NCBI GenBank assembly: GCA_023395595.1
Contig: JAEWYO010000030.1
Coordinates: forward strand, 1 to 15,927
Direction of reading: 5' to 3'
Origin: Bacillota bacterium
GTDB taxonomy: Bacteria > Bacillota > Clostridia > Christensenellales > CAG-138
Length of the DNA stretch: 15,927 bases
In this document: in pieces, positions 1 to 7,003 of the stretch
Position numbering within the stretch: the stretch's first letter is position 1
How the letters are laid out: every line of letters begins with the position of its first letter
The notes under the pieces: model-generated
Told to the model about the DNA's origin: nothing
Databases searched by the model: none
What the model saw: only the letters and a program-made list of their open reading frames with translations
Program-made: the position numbers and the translations under genes

Positions 1-11
1 CATTTCGACGG

Positions 12-38
12 AATTCCTGCATGATTGCAGGGATTTTT
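12..38 (+). terminator. Rho-independent terminator of an upstream gene
   Basis: Bases 12-21 (AATTCCTGCA) pair with 26-35 (TGCAGGGATT) around the loop TGAT, with one G-U pair. The 3' arm runs into a T-tract at 34-38. This is a standard intrinsic terminator and marks the end of a + strand gene lying before the window. The gene itself is not visible. Confidence 0.8.
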
Positions 39-177
39 CGTTTGGTGTGCCATGATTTTGCCGCAATGGTTCGAAATTTGTACGCAAGAGATGCGCAACA
101 TATTTGAATTTCTGGTCTATTATTGTACGCATAGAGGCAGCGTTGCATCGCTGACCCATATGAAAGGACTTATGACC

Positions 178-561
178 ATGATGTATCGTTATTTCCCCGG
201 AAGGATGATGTTTGGCGGGCATCTCTTTGGGCTACTGCTTGCCGTCCTCCTCGTGGTCGGCATCGTGCTATTGATCGTTGTTCTCGCCAGCCGTAAAAAC
301 AAGGCGCCAGTCGCACAAGCGACGCCGGGCGCGACAGCCTCCGCGGCACCCGATCGCTTCCTGACCATCCTAAACGAGCAGAAGGCCGTCTCCGGCATGG
401 GCACGCAGGAGTATGAAGAGCGCAAGCTCGTCCTCGAAGGCGGGCGCACGGACAACCACGCAAATGCGGAGATCGTTGCGCTCAAGGAGCGCTATGCCCG
501 CGGCGAGCTGACGACAAGCGCCTATGTTGAAGCGCGCAGCAAACTGCTCGGCCTTAGTTAA
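178..561 (+). CDS. Small membrane protein with two SHOCT-like segments
   Basis: This is a 127-residue protein with a short N-terminus (MMYRYFPGRMM), one strongly hydrophobic membrane segment at about residues 14-37, a basic stop (RKNK) and an Ala/Pro/Thr linker. Residues 99-127 (LKERYARGELTTSAYVEARS and following) match the SHOCT pattern, a short C-terminal oligomerisation-type domain. Residues 60-88 (LNEQKAVSGMGTQEYEERK) look like a second, more divergent copy. The function of SHOCT proteins is mostly unknown; many are membrane-anchored, so no specific role is assigned. I chose the start at 178 because AAAGGA at 163-168 sits 9 bases upstream. ATG 172 (3 bases from that site) and ATG 181 are alternatives. 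The open frame reaches back to a TTG at 25, but that lies inside a terminator and is not credible. The gene appears monocistronic, with terminators on both sides. Confidence 0.75.
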   Translation: MMYRYFPGRMMFGGHLFGLLLAVLLVVGIVLLIVVLASRKNKAPVAQATPGATASAAPDRFLTILNEQKAVSGMGTQEYEERKLVLEGGRTDNHANAEIVALKERYARGELTTSAYVEARSKLLGLS

Positions 562-627
562 CCCAAAAACACCCATTCTAGCGCGGTCTGCGGGCGGGAA
601 ATCTCCTGCCCGCGCTGCGTTTTTGGG
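562..627. terminator. Terminator hairpin, possibly bidirectional
   Basis: GCGGGCGGG (590-598) pairs with CCTGCCCGC (605-613) with one G-U pair. An outer AGCGCG (580-585) can pair with CGCGCT (611-616) as an alternative. CCCAAAAAC (562-570), right after the SHOCT gene stop, is the exact reverse complement of GTTTTTGGG (619-627). The structure therefore has an A-tract on the left and a T-tract (620-624) on the right, so it could stop transcription from either side. Confidence 0.7.
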
Positions 628-710
628 GTGCCGCACAGCCAAAGCCGTAAACAGGCGATTCCATTTTGCAAGATTGAAATGAGCATCCGTCAATATATCA
701 TGTAAAACGA

Positions 711-739
711 TTGTTTCTCGACGCGGCGCATGCTATATT
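711..739 (+). promoter_or_regulatory. Sigma-A-type promoter with extended -10
   Basis: TTGTTT at 711-716 and TATATT at 734-739 are separated by 17 bases. A TG one base before the -10 box (731-732) makes it an extended -10 element. It lies about 40 bases before the start of the next gene and after a terminator, so it probably drives that gene alone. Assigned by consensus only. Confidence 0.6.
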
Positions 740-777
740 GGAACTAGAGTTTCGATAAAGACGGGGTGAAATACGCA

Positions 778-1128
778 ATGTTGACCTATGGCGGGCGGGA
801 TGCAACAGCGGCGGAGCGCGCGGCGGTGATGGACTTTGTCTCCCGCTTTTCTCAGCAGCCAGAGACGCTACGCTTTCCCGAAGTAGCCGTGCTGGAAACG
901 GACAGCTTTGGTCGCGTACTGGTGTTTCTGCGCGTCTTGCACGAGGACGGGTTGGAAGAGCCGCTGCTGATCATCTTCAAGCAGCTCCGCGAAGACGGCA
1001 CGTATCTTGCGGGTCCGAAGTCGATTTTGCGCGTGCGCGCTGCCTCGTTTTACGCAGGAATCGAGCATCACAAGACGAGGAACAGCTGGGAGTGTCCACC
1101 GGACGCAGAACCGGACTTCCATGCGTAA
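778..1128 (+). CDS. Hypothetical protein, 116 residues
   Basis: I do not recognise this protein. It starts MLTYGGRDATAAERAAVMDF, is soluble in appearance (no membrane segment or signal peptide), and looks like a mixed alpha/beta domain. An N-terminal helix is followed by likely strands (VAVLETDSFGRVLVFLRVL, LLIIFKQL) and a charged, His/Cys/Pro-containing tail ending DAEPDFHA. The strand-rich middle, with acidic turns, could be a small ligand-binding or catalytic fold, but no motif supports a function. ATG 778 is chosen because GGGTGA at 764-769 can pair with the 16S tail. GTG at 766 is in frame and would add four residues. An extended -10 promoter precedes it. Reality as a gene is supported by the promoter and by codon use like its neighbours. 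Confidence 0.6.
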   Translation: MLTYGGRDATAAERAAVMDFVSRFSQQPETLRFPEVAVLETDSFGRVLVFLRVLHEDGLEEPLLIIFKQLREDGTYLAGPKSILRVRAASFYAGIEHHKTRNSWECPPDAEPDFHA

Positions 1129-1300
1129 AATGCAGGATTTCATCATCGTTACTGCATCATTCACTATTCCGGACACAAAATACCGATCTTGACAATTGAC
1201 GAAAAAAGCACGATTCTAGAACAGTACCTTTGTATCTTCTTTTTCACACAGCATAGACGGATCAATCGCAACCATTTCGGATTCGAGGTGGCATACTTCT

Positions 1301-1909
1301 ATGAAAGCGGCAGGTTTAATCACCGTTGCCGGACAGTCGCTGCGAATGCAAGCATTCAAGCCGCTGCTGCCGATCAACGGAGCCCCGATGATTGCCCACA
1401 CGGCAGGCGTGTTTTCGCAAGCCGGAATTTCCGATTTGTTCGTCGTTGTCGGCAAACGCGGCGAGGAGGTCATCTCCGCGCTGGAGGGTGTTCACGCACA
1501 GTTTCTCTGGAACAACGCGTTTGAGGAGACGGAAATGTTCGCCTCCTTCCAGATCGGGCTCAACGCAATCCACCGCGCGGGTCTCTACGACGCGGCGTTC
1601 CTGCTCCCCGGCGACATGCCCGCGGTTGCGCCGGACGTTCTGACTGCACTGCTTACCGAGATGGAAGCAAACGGTTGGGACGTCGTCTTCCCCAGCACGG
1701 GAAAACGCCGCTTGCATCCGCCGCTGATCCACAAGCGCATGTTTGACGCGCTGATCGCCTATTCCGGCGAGGACGGGCTCCGCGGTGCGTTTCGCGCACT
1801 GAACGCAAACATCGGCTACGTGATCGCAACCGATGCGGGCTGCCTGCTGGATGTGGACACACCAGAGGACTACGAGAGCGTGCAACATTATATGAAGCAA
1901 CCGCAATAG
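1301..1909 (+). CDS. MobA/MocA-like nucleotidyltransferase (probable Mo-cofactor cytidylyltransferase)
   Basis: This 202-residue protein belongs to the GT-A-fold NTP transferase family that includes MobA, MocA and related enzymes. These transfer CMP or GMP to molybdopterin. Members near molybdenum hydroxylases typically make molybdopterin cytosine dinucleotide. The nucleotide-binding loop is VAGQSLRMQAFKPLLP (residues 9-24), retaining R15 and K20 although the usual AAG reads VAG. PGDMP supplies the metal-binding D105, and DVDTPED (184-190) is the C-terminal acidic motif. HPPLIHKRMF (139-148) and GEDGLRGAF correspond to the substrate-side segments of this family. GAGGTGG at 1285-1291 precedes the start by 9 bases. 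A second, divergent paralogue follows 56 bases later and hydroxylase genes lie downstream, which supports a cofactor-maturation role. The cytidylyl rather than guanylyl specificity is inferred from context. Confidence 0.82.
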   Translation: MKAAGLITVAGQSLRMQAFKPLLPINGAPMIAHTAGVFSQAGISDLFVVVGKRGEEVISALEGVHAQFLWNNAFEETEMFASFQIGLNAIHRAGLYDAAFLLPGDMPAVAPDVLTALLTEMEANGWDVVFPSTGKRRLHPPLIHKRMFDALIAYSGEDGLRGAFRALNANIGYVIATDAGCLLDVDTPEDYESVQHYMKQPQ

Positions 1910-1965
1910 AAATACAATCGCGCAAACAATGTGACCTTACATTTGACAGGACAGGAGGCAAGAGC

Positions 1966-2880
1966 ATGCGAGTGACAGCCGTCATCCTCGCCGCGGGCGA
2001 ACCGCGACAGATGAGCCATTTTCAACCCATGCTCAAACTCAACGGAAAAAGCGTGATCCGCCGCCAGATCGATGTGTTCCGCGCAGCGGGCGTGAGCGAT
2101 ATTCTCATCGTCACCGGTTATCACGCGGGCATGCTGGAGCGGCATCTCGCGGGCGAAACCGTCCGCTTTGTGAAGAACGAAGCGTATGCAAGCACGGACA
2201 TGATGGCGTCGGTTCAGTGCGCGTTGCGCGCGCTGTCGCCGGACTGCGAACGCGTGCTAATCACCCCTGGCGATGTGCCGTATCTCAACGCGGAGACCAT
2301 CAAAGAACTGCTCGCCTGCGCAAAACCCGTCGCGATCCCCAGCTTCCGCGGCAGCGCGGGACACCCGGCCATGATCCGCAAAAGCTGCTTTTCCGCACTG
2401 CTGCACTACGCGGGCGAACGCGGGCTGCGCGGCGCACTTGCGCAATGGAAGCGGGAGACGGAGTTTGTGCCGACCGACGAAAACGGTATGCTCATCGACA
2501 TCAATACCGAGCTGGACTATCAGCGCGAGCAGCGGGAGCAAACCCGGGTTTCCCCCGTACTCACCGCAACGCTGACGATCTCCCTCGGCGAAAGCGGAAT
2601 CGACGAACGCGGCATCCGCCTGCTGGAGTGCATCGAGCAGGAGCAGTCCCTCCAGCGCGGCGCGGCGCGGGCGGACGTTTCCTATAGCAACGCATGGCTC
2701 ACGCTCAACCGCATGGAGGAGGCGCTCGGTTGCCGGTTGGTGGAGCGCAAGCTCGGCGGAGCGACCGGCGGCGGAAGCAGCCTCACGCAGGATGGTTTGG
2801 AATGGGTGGCGCGCTATCGTCGCCTGGAACAGCAACTCGACGCAGCTCTTTTGGATATCCAACACAAAGAATTTGATTGA
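1966..2880 (+). CDS. Fusion of a degenerate MobA-like domain with a ModE-type winged-helix DNA-binding domain
   Basis: This 304-residue protein has two parts. Residues 1-190 are a MobA/MocA-like nucleotidyltransferase domain with PGDVP (D113) and DINTELD (188-194). Its nucleotide-binding loop reads LAAGEPRQMSHFQPMLKLNG. Compared with the upstream paralogue, the conserved Arg is Q15 and the conserved Lys is Q20, so catalysis may be lost. Residues from about 199 to 304 match the N-terminal winged helix of ModE/COG2005. The recognition-helix region is ARADVSYSNAWLTLNRMEEA (about 234-253), the wing is ERKLGGATGGGSSLTQDG (260-277), and a helical tail follows. The C-terminal molybdate-binding domain of ModE is absent. 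I infer a transcription factor that senses a cofactor precursor or nucleotide through the enzyme-like domain, controlling the hydroxylase genes. AGGAGG at 1953-1958 lies 7 bases before ATG. No terminator separates it from the gene before, so they are likely co-transcribed. Confidence 0.8.
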   Translation: MRVTAVILAAGEPRQMSHFQPMLKLNGKSVIRRQIDVFRAAGVSDILIVTGYHAGMLERHLAGETVRFVKNEAYASTDMMASVQCALRALSPDCERVLITPGDVPYLNAETIKELLACAKPVAIPSFRGSAGHPAMIRKSCFSALLHYAGERGLRGALAQWKRETEFVPTDENGMLIDINTELDYQREQREQTRVSPVLTATLTISLGESGIDERGIRLLECIEQEQSLQRGAARADVSYSNAWLTLNRMEEALGCRLVERKLGGATGGGSSLTQDGLEWVARYRRLEQQLDAALLDIQHKEFD

Positions 2881-2924
2881 TTCTCCCTTTCTACGTTTCT
2901 TTTCTTTTCTTACAATACGACTGT

Positions 2925-2953
2925 TTGCAACACGAAACTGAAAATTGAATATT
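2925..2953 (+). promoter_or_regulatory. Possible promoter upstream of the hydroxylase genes
   Basis: TTGCAA (2925-2930) and AATATT (2948-2953) are 17 bases apart, in the AT-rich part of the 323-base gap after the ModE fusion gene. TATTTT at 2950 with a 19-base spacer is an alternative. The match is modest. If real, it would place the four repeat copies in a leader of about 240 bases. The 5' part of the gap (2881-2910) is a pyrimidine-rich tract with no visible hairpin. Confidence 0.3.
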
Positions 2954-2956
2954 TTA

Positions 2957-3186
2957 GCTGTTCCCCTAAGGGGTTATTGATTCATCATCAAAAAAGTTTA
3001 TCTATTTGTTGTTTCATCAGTACCATCCTCCCGCTGGGGTTTTTAGACTTCATTTCAATATAGATTGCTTTCTCTATCGCTTCATTTGAGCTATCCACCT
3101 GCTGGGCATTTCAATAATGATAACTGTCTCTATCGCTTCATTTGGGCTATCCCCCTGCTGGGGTTTTTCATACTTCATTTCAATAA
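2957..3186 (+). repeat. Four degenerate tandem repeats, about 66-69 bases apart
   Basis: This occupies most of the 2881-3203 gene-free stretch. Each copy has a C-rich run, a short loop, a GGG(G) run and a T-rich segment, then a form of CTTCATTTCAATA. The G-runs begin at 2970, 3036, 3104 and 3160. The last interval is shorter only because the third copy lacks 13 bases present between GGG and CATTTCAATA in the others. CATTTCAATA is exact at 3051, 3107 and 3176. TCTCTATCGCTTCATTTG is exact at 3071 and 3127, and the first two copies are more decayed. The last copy has CCCC-CTGCT-GGGG followed by five T, a weak terminator-like hairpin. The array ends 3 bases before the ribosome binding site of the next gene. 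Its role is unknown. Confidence 0.75.
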
Positions 3187-3203
3187 CGAGAGGAGAACCG
3201 TTC

Positions 3204-4037
3204 TTGAGAGATTTTGTGTATCTTGCTCCAGAATCATTGGAGGAAGCCGCCGCGCTCAAACTCGAGCACGACGACAAAGCGATCTTCATGGCGGGCGCGA
3301 CGGACGTCATCATCCGCCTGCGGGACCATCTGATCGCGCCGGACTACGTGATCGACCTGAAGAACATCCCCGACCTTGACGGAATCACGTTCTCCGAAAG
3401 CAGCGGCCTGCACATCGGCGCGCTTGCGACCATGACGCAGATTGCAACCAACGAGCATGTCCTGCGGCACTATCCATATCTGGCCGAAGCCGCGTCGTAC
3501 GTCGGCGGGCGGCAGATTCGAAACCGCGCAACGTGCGTCGGCAACATCGTCAATGCTTCCCCGCTGGCGGACACAGCGACCCCGCTGTATTGCCACAACG
3601 CGGTGGTTGAGCTCTTTGGCCTGCCCGGCAAACGAGAAGTGCCGATTCAGGAATTCATTCTCTTCGTGCGCAAGGTTGCGCTCCGGCCCGGCGAACTCGT
3701 CACGGGAATCCGTGTGCCGTATCTACCGGATGCCACGGGTGTGTTCCGCAAGGTCGCCCGCAGGAACGAGGTGGATCTTTCCACCGTCTGCGGTACGGTT
3801 CTTCGCGCAAACGGGGAATACCGCATCGCGATGGGTTCCGTGGCGCCAACCCCGCTTCGCCTGCCGAAGACAGAGGCGCTGTTGGGCGGCAAACCGCTCT
3901 CCGACGCGCTGATTGCCGAGGCGGCGGTGCTCGCCGCAACCGAGGTCAGCCCGATTGACGACGTGCGTGCCGACCGGCAGTACCGGCTGGATATCGTCTC
4001 GTACCTGGTACGCGACGGGCTATCCAAACTGCGCTGA
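3204..4037 (+). CDS. Molybdenum hydroxylase FAD-binding (medium) subunit
   Basis: This 277-residue protein belongs to the CoxM/XdhB-type FAD subunit family. It passes electrons between the iron-sulphur subunit and an external acceptor in xanthine dehydrogenase/aldehyde oxidase-type enzymes. The FAD-binding signatures are AGATDVIIRLR (30-40; family form AGGTDL) and RNRATCVGNIVNASPLADT (106-124; family form ATIGGN). The C-terminal part (FRKVARRNEVDLSTVCGTV onward) matches the CO-dehydrogenase flavoprotein C-terminal domain. I place the start at TTG 3204, giving the protein start LRDFVYLAPESLEEA (first residue read as Met), because AGAGGAG at 3189-3195 is 8 bases upstream. The length then fits the family, which is usually about 280-290. 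An ATG at 3117 in the same frame lies within the repeat array and would add an implausible 29-residue leader. The next subunit follows after 13 bases. Confidence 0.9.
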   Translation: MRDFVYLAPESLEEAAALKLEHDDKAIFMAGATDVIIRLRDHLIAPDYVIDLKNIPDLDGITFSESSGLHIGALATMTQIATNEHVLRHYPYLAEAASYVGGRQIRNRATCVGNIVNASPLADTATPLYCHNAVVELFGLPGKREVPIQEFILFVRKVALRPGELVTGIRVPYLPDATGVFRKVARRNEVDLSTVCGTVLRANGEYRIAMGSVAPTPLRLPKTEALLGGKPLSDALIAEAAVLAATEVSPIDDVRADRQYRLDIVSYLVRDGLSKLR

Positions 4038-4050
4038 GGAGGAAACCAGC

Positions 4051-4527
4051 ATGGAATATTGTGTGAAATTTTGCATCAACGACGAGCCGGTGGAGCTCAC
4101 GGTCTCCGGCAGCGAAACGCTGCTGCACGTGCTGCGCGAAAAACTCGGTTTCACGGGCACCAAAGAAGGCTGCGGCGCGGGCGAATGCGGCGCGTGTACG
4201 ATCATCATGGACGGTCAGGCCGTCAACGCCTGCCTCGTGCTTGCACCCGAAGCCAACGGCAAGATCATCACCACGGTGGAAGGCCTTGCGCGCGGAGAGA
4301 CGCTCAGTCCGCTGCAGGAGTCGTTTATCGACCACGCGGCGCTGCAATGCGGCTTCTGCACGCCCGGTATGCTCATGAGTGCCGAGGCGATGCTCCGCGA
4401 AAACCCGCATCCCTCGCGCGAAGAGATCAACCGCAACATGTCCGGCAACCTTTGCCGTTGCACGGGATACAAGAAGATTGTCGAAGCCATTGAGGACGTG
4501 ATCGCAAAGGGGGTTTACGGAACATGA
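4051..4527 (+). CDS. Molybdenum hydroxylase [2Fe-2S] (small) subunit
   Basis: This 158-residue protein is the iron-sulphur subunit of the same enzyme and carries electrons from the molybdenum site to FAD. The plant-ferredoxin-type cluster ligands are C41, C46, C49 and C61 (CGAGECGACT then NAC). The second, helical-domain cluster uses C100, C103, C135 and C137 (CGFCTPG and CRCTGY). All eight Cys are present, and length and domain order are normal for CoxS/XdhC-type subunits. The ribosome binding site GAGGAGG (4036-4042) overlaps the stop codon of the FAD subunit gene, 8 bases before ATG. The gene ends in an ATGA overlap with the large subunit, so the three subunits are probably translated in a coupled, stoichiometric way. 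Confidence 0.95.
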   Translation: MEYCVKFCINDEPVELTVSGSETLLHVLREKLGFTGTKEGCGAGECGACTIIMDGQAVNACLVLAPEANGKIITTVEGLARGETLSPLQESFIDHAALQCGFCTPGMLMSAEAMLRENPHPSREEINRNMSGNLCRCTGYKKIVEAIEDVIAKGVYGT

Positions 4528-6881
4528 ACACCAAAGAGCAAAACAGTGAACACCTCGAAACGAGCGTGATCGGACAATCGGTTGAACGTCTGGATGCGAT
4601 TAAAAAAGTGACCGGCACCGCCGTCTTTGCAGACGACATCCAGTTTTCGCGTCCACTCTACGCACAGGTGGTGCGCTCCCCGCACGCGCACGCAAACATC
4701 CTCTCCATCGATCTTGCCGCGGCGAAGGCGCTGCCCGGCGTGCGCAGCGTGATCACGGGCGAATGCTACAAGAAACGCGCGGGACTGTATCTGGAGGATA
4801 AAAACTTCATCGCCGTCGGTAAGGCGCGCTATCGCGGAGAGCCGGTTGCGGCGGTTGCGGCGGACTCGCCCGAGATTGCACGCAGAGCCTGCGAGCTAGT
4901 CAAGGTGGAATATGAGGTGCTCCCCGCCGTCACGGACGCGCTGGAAGGCATGAAGCCGGACGCGCCGATTATCCACCCCGACCTTGGCTCCTATAAAGTG
5001 CTACCAATCTTCTATCCGAAGCCGGGCACGAACATCTCGCACCACTATGTGCTCAGAAAAGGCGACGCGGACAAAGCCTTTGCCGAGGCAGATCGCGTCT
5101 TCGACCACAGCTTCTACATTCCGCATGTGCAGCATGTGCCGATTGAGCCGCACGCCTGCACCGCGCAGTATATGCCGGACGGAGACCTGACCATCTGGGC
5201 CGCGTGCCAGAGCCCGTTTGCCGTGCGCCGCGCACTGGCGGAGACGTTTGATTTTCCGCTCAACAAAATCCGCGTGATCAGCAAAGCCGTCGGCGGCGGA
5301 TTCGGCTGCAAGGCGGGCACGACGCTCGAAGGCATCGTGATTCCGCTCGCGATGCTCAACCCCGGCCGACCGGTCAAGATGACCTACACGCGCGAGGACG
5401 AATTCCAGAACGCCTATGTGCGACAGGGGCTGCACATCAACATCAAGACCGCCGTACGCAAAGACGGCAAGATCATCGGTTCGAAAAACGTGTTGGCCTG
5501 GGACGGCGGCGCGTATACGGAATATGGCGTGAATATCGTCAAGGCTGCGGGGTGGGGCTGCGTTGGCCCGTATGACATCGAAAACATCGCGACCGACAGC
5601 TATTGCGTTTACACCAACCATCCCGTCGGCGGGCCGTATCGCGGGTTTGGCATGTGCGAAATCCACTTTGGCATCGAGCAAAACATCGACATGATCGCCA
5701 AAGAGATGGGCATCGATCCGCTGGAGATGCGCAAGTTAAACGGCATCCGCCCCGGCGGAAAGAGCGCAACGGGGCAGACCATCGAGGTCGCGGGCTATCA
5801 GGAATGCCTCGACCGCGCGGCGGCGCTCATGGAGCTGGGCAAACCCAGCGCGCCTTCCGGCAGCCCGACCAAGCTGCGCGGCAAGGGCATCGCGGGGGGC
5901 TGGAAAGCGCCGTCGATGCCGACGGACGTCGCCTCCTCCGTCATCATCCGCATGAACGAGGACGGCACATTCATGCTGCTTGCTTCCTGTCAGGACATCG
6001 GACAGGGTTCGGACACCATCATGGCGCAGATCGCGGCGGAAACGCTGACCGTGCCCGTCGAGAAAATCAGCGTGCGCACGGGAGATACAGACCATACGCC
6101 GTATGAATGGCAAACCGTCGCGTCGCGCTCGACCTATTGCGCGGGCAACGCAACCAAGCTCGCCGCGGAAGACCTGCGCAACAAGATTCTCGAGCTGGCG
6201 CAGATCAAGATGGGTACTTGGAAGAACGATCTGTATCTGGAAGGCGGCTTCGTCTGCCGCAAGTTCTATCCGGATCAAAAGGTTCCGCTTGCTGCGTTCG
6301 CGCTAGGGCTGACTCTGCCGGATCAGAGCGGCATCGGCGGGCCCATGATCGGCGTTGGCTCGTTCGTCGTGCCAAACAACATCGCGGCCGATAAGAAGAC
6401 CGGACTTTCGCCCAAGCCCGTCGCGTTCTGGAGCATGGGCGTCAACGGCGCGGAGGTCGAGGTAGACACCGAGACGGGGAAAATCAAGGTGCTCAAGATG
6501 GTCTCCGTCTTCGACGCAGGCAAGGTCATCAACCCCGCGATGTATGAAGGACAAGCCGAGGGCGCGATGGTGCAGGCGATGGGTACCGCGCTGTATGAGG
6601 AGCTCAAGCTCAAAGACGGGCGCGTGATGAACCCGAGTTTTGTGGACTACAAGATTCCCGCGTTTGAGGACATGCCGGAGATGATCGTCGAGGCGATTGA
6701 AAACCCCGAACCGACAGGCCCCTACGGCGCGCGCGGCATCGGCGAAATCACGATGGTGCCGGGCGCACCGGCAATCGCCAACGCGGTTGCAAATGCCATC
6801 GGCGTTCGCTTCCTGCGCATGCCGCTGACCCCCGATGTGGTGCTCAAGGCGCTGCGGGAGAAGAAGGCGGCAGAGCGATAA
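4524..6881 (+). CDS. Xanthine dehydrogenase/aldehyde oxidase-family molybdopterin-binding (large) subunit
   Basis: This 785-residue catalytic subunit of a molybdenum hydroxylase is of normal length for the separate large-subunit type. Residues of about 15-125 form the a/b hammerhead domain (KVTGTAVFADDIQFSRPLYA). The rest is the molybdopterin-binding region, with GGGFGCK (257-263), PYRGFGMCE (371-379), QDIGQGSDT, and GARGIGE (735-741), in which E741 is the expected catalytic Glu. In aerobic CO dehydrogenase the active-site loop carries a Cys (AYRCSFR); here the equivalent is YRGFG, so this is a hydroxylase, not a CO dehydrogenase. Substrate (a purine, another N-heterocycle or an aldehyde) cannot be settled by reading. 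It would be cytoplasmic and partner the FAD and [2Fe-2S] subunits encoded just upstream. AAGGGGG near 4507 serves as ribosome binding site. No XdhC-like insertion factor or selenium-related gene is present in the window. Confidence 0.92.
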   Translation: MNTKEQNSEHLETSVIGQSVERLDAIKKVTGTAVFADDIQFSRPLYAQVVRSPHAHANILSIDLAAAKALPGVRSVITGECYKKRAGLYLEDKNFIAVGKARYRGEPVAAVAADSPEIARRACELVKVEYEVLPAVTDALEGMKPDAPIIHPDLGSYKVLPIFYPKPGTNISHHYVLRKGDADKAFAEADRVFDHSFYIPHVQHVPIEPHACTAQYMPDGDLTIWAACQSPFAVRRALAETFDFPLNKIRVISKAVGGGFGCKAGTTLEGIVIPLAMLNPGRPVKMTYTREDEFQNAYVRQGLHINIKTAVRKDGKIIGSKNVLAWDGGAYTEYGVNIVKAAGWGCVGPYDIENIATDSYCVYTNHPVGGPYRGFGMCEIHFGIEQNIDMIAKEMGIDPLEMRKLNGIRPGGKSATGQTIEVAGYQECLDRAAALMELGKPSAPSGSPTKLRGKGIAGGWKAPSMPTDVASSVIIRMNEDGTFMLLASCQDIGQGSDTIMAQIAAETLTVPVEKISVRTGDTDHTPYEWQTVASRSTYCAGNATKLAAEDLRNKILELAQIKMGTWKNDLYLEGGFVCRKFYPDQKVPLAAFALGLTLPDQSGIGGPMIGVGSFVVPNNIAADKKTGLSPKPVAFWSMGVNGAEVEVDTETGKIKVLKMVSVFDAGKVINPAMYEGQAEGAMVQAMGTALYEELKLKDGRVMNPSFVDYKIPAFEDMPEMIVEAIENPEPTGPYGARGIGEITMVPGAPAIANAVANAIGVRFLRMPLTPDVVLKALREKKAAER

Positions 6882-6913
6882 TCGTATGACAGAAAAGTAA
6901 TACAAATTACGCC

Positions 6914-6948
6914 AAACAGGCCGTTTGCAGCAGCAAGCGGCTTGTTTT
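6914..6948 (+). terminator. Strong rho-independent terminator after the hydroxylase genes
   Basis: AAACAGGCCGTTTGC (6914-6928) pairs with GCAAGCGGCTTGTTT (6933-6947) around the loop AGCA, with two G-U pairs and no bulge, followed by a T. The 15-bp stem with flanking A and T runs could also act on the opposite strand. It closes the molybdenum hydroxylase operon 33 bases after its last stop codon. Confidence 0.85.
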
Positions 6949-7003
6949 ATGCCATTTTACAATCCAAAACCCCGAAATTTTACATTTAATTAACGGAAAT
7001 GAG

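Noticed and set aside
25..177. N-terminal extension of the SHOCT protein from TTG 25
   Set aside because: The codon lies in the terminator hairpin of the upstream gene, no ribosome binding site is present, and AAAGGA at 163-168 supports a later start.
1189..1224. Promoter at the tandem TTGACAATTGACG before the first nucleotidyltransferase gene
   Set aside because: The -35-like boxes are good but no acceptable -10 box lies at 16-18 bases from either, so I did not list it; it could still be a promoter or a regulator site.
2957..3186. CRISPR array, suggested by about 66-base periodicity, GC hairpins and an ATTTCAATA end
   Set aside because: The segments between hairpins are similar to each other (TCTCTATCGCTTCATTTG occurs twice exactly), not unique as spacers should be; the copies are imperfect and no cas gene is in the window. 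An old, decayed array cannot be excluded.
2881..3203. Molybdenum cofactor riboswitch in the hydroxylase leader
   Set aside because: The stretch is composed of short repeats with small hairpins; I could not find the multi-helix arrangement of the Moco RNA. A covariance-model search would settle it.
5001..5681. 226-codon open frame on the - strand opposite the hydroxylase large subunit
   Set aside because: Shadow frame inside a highly conserved enzyme gene, with no motif of its own.
3204..6881. Aerobic carbon monoxide dehydrogenase (coxMSL)
   Set aside because: Subunit order fits, but the large subunit lacks the active-site Cys loop AYRCSFR and has YRGFG instead.
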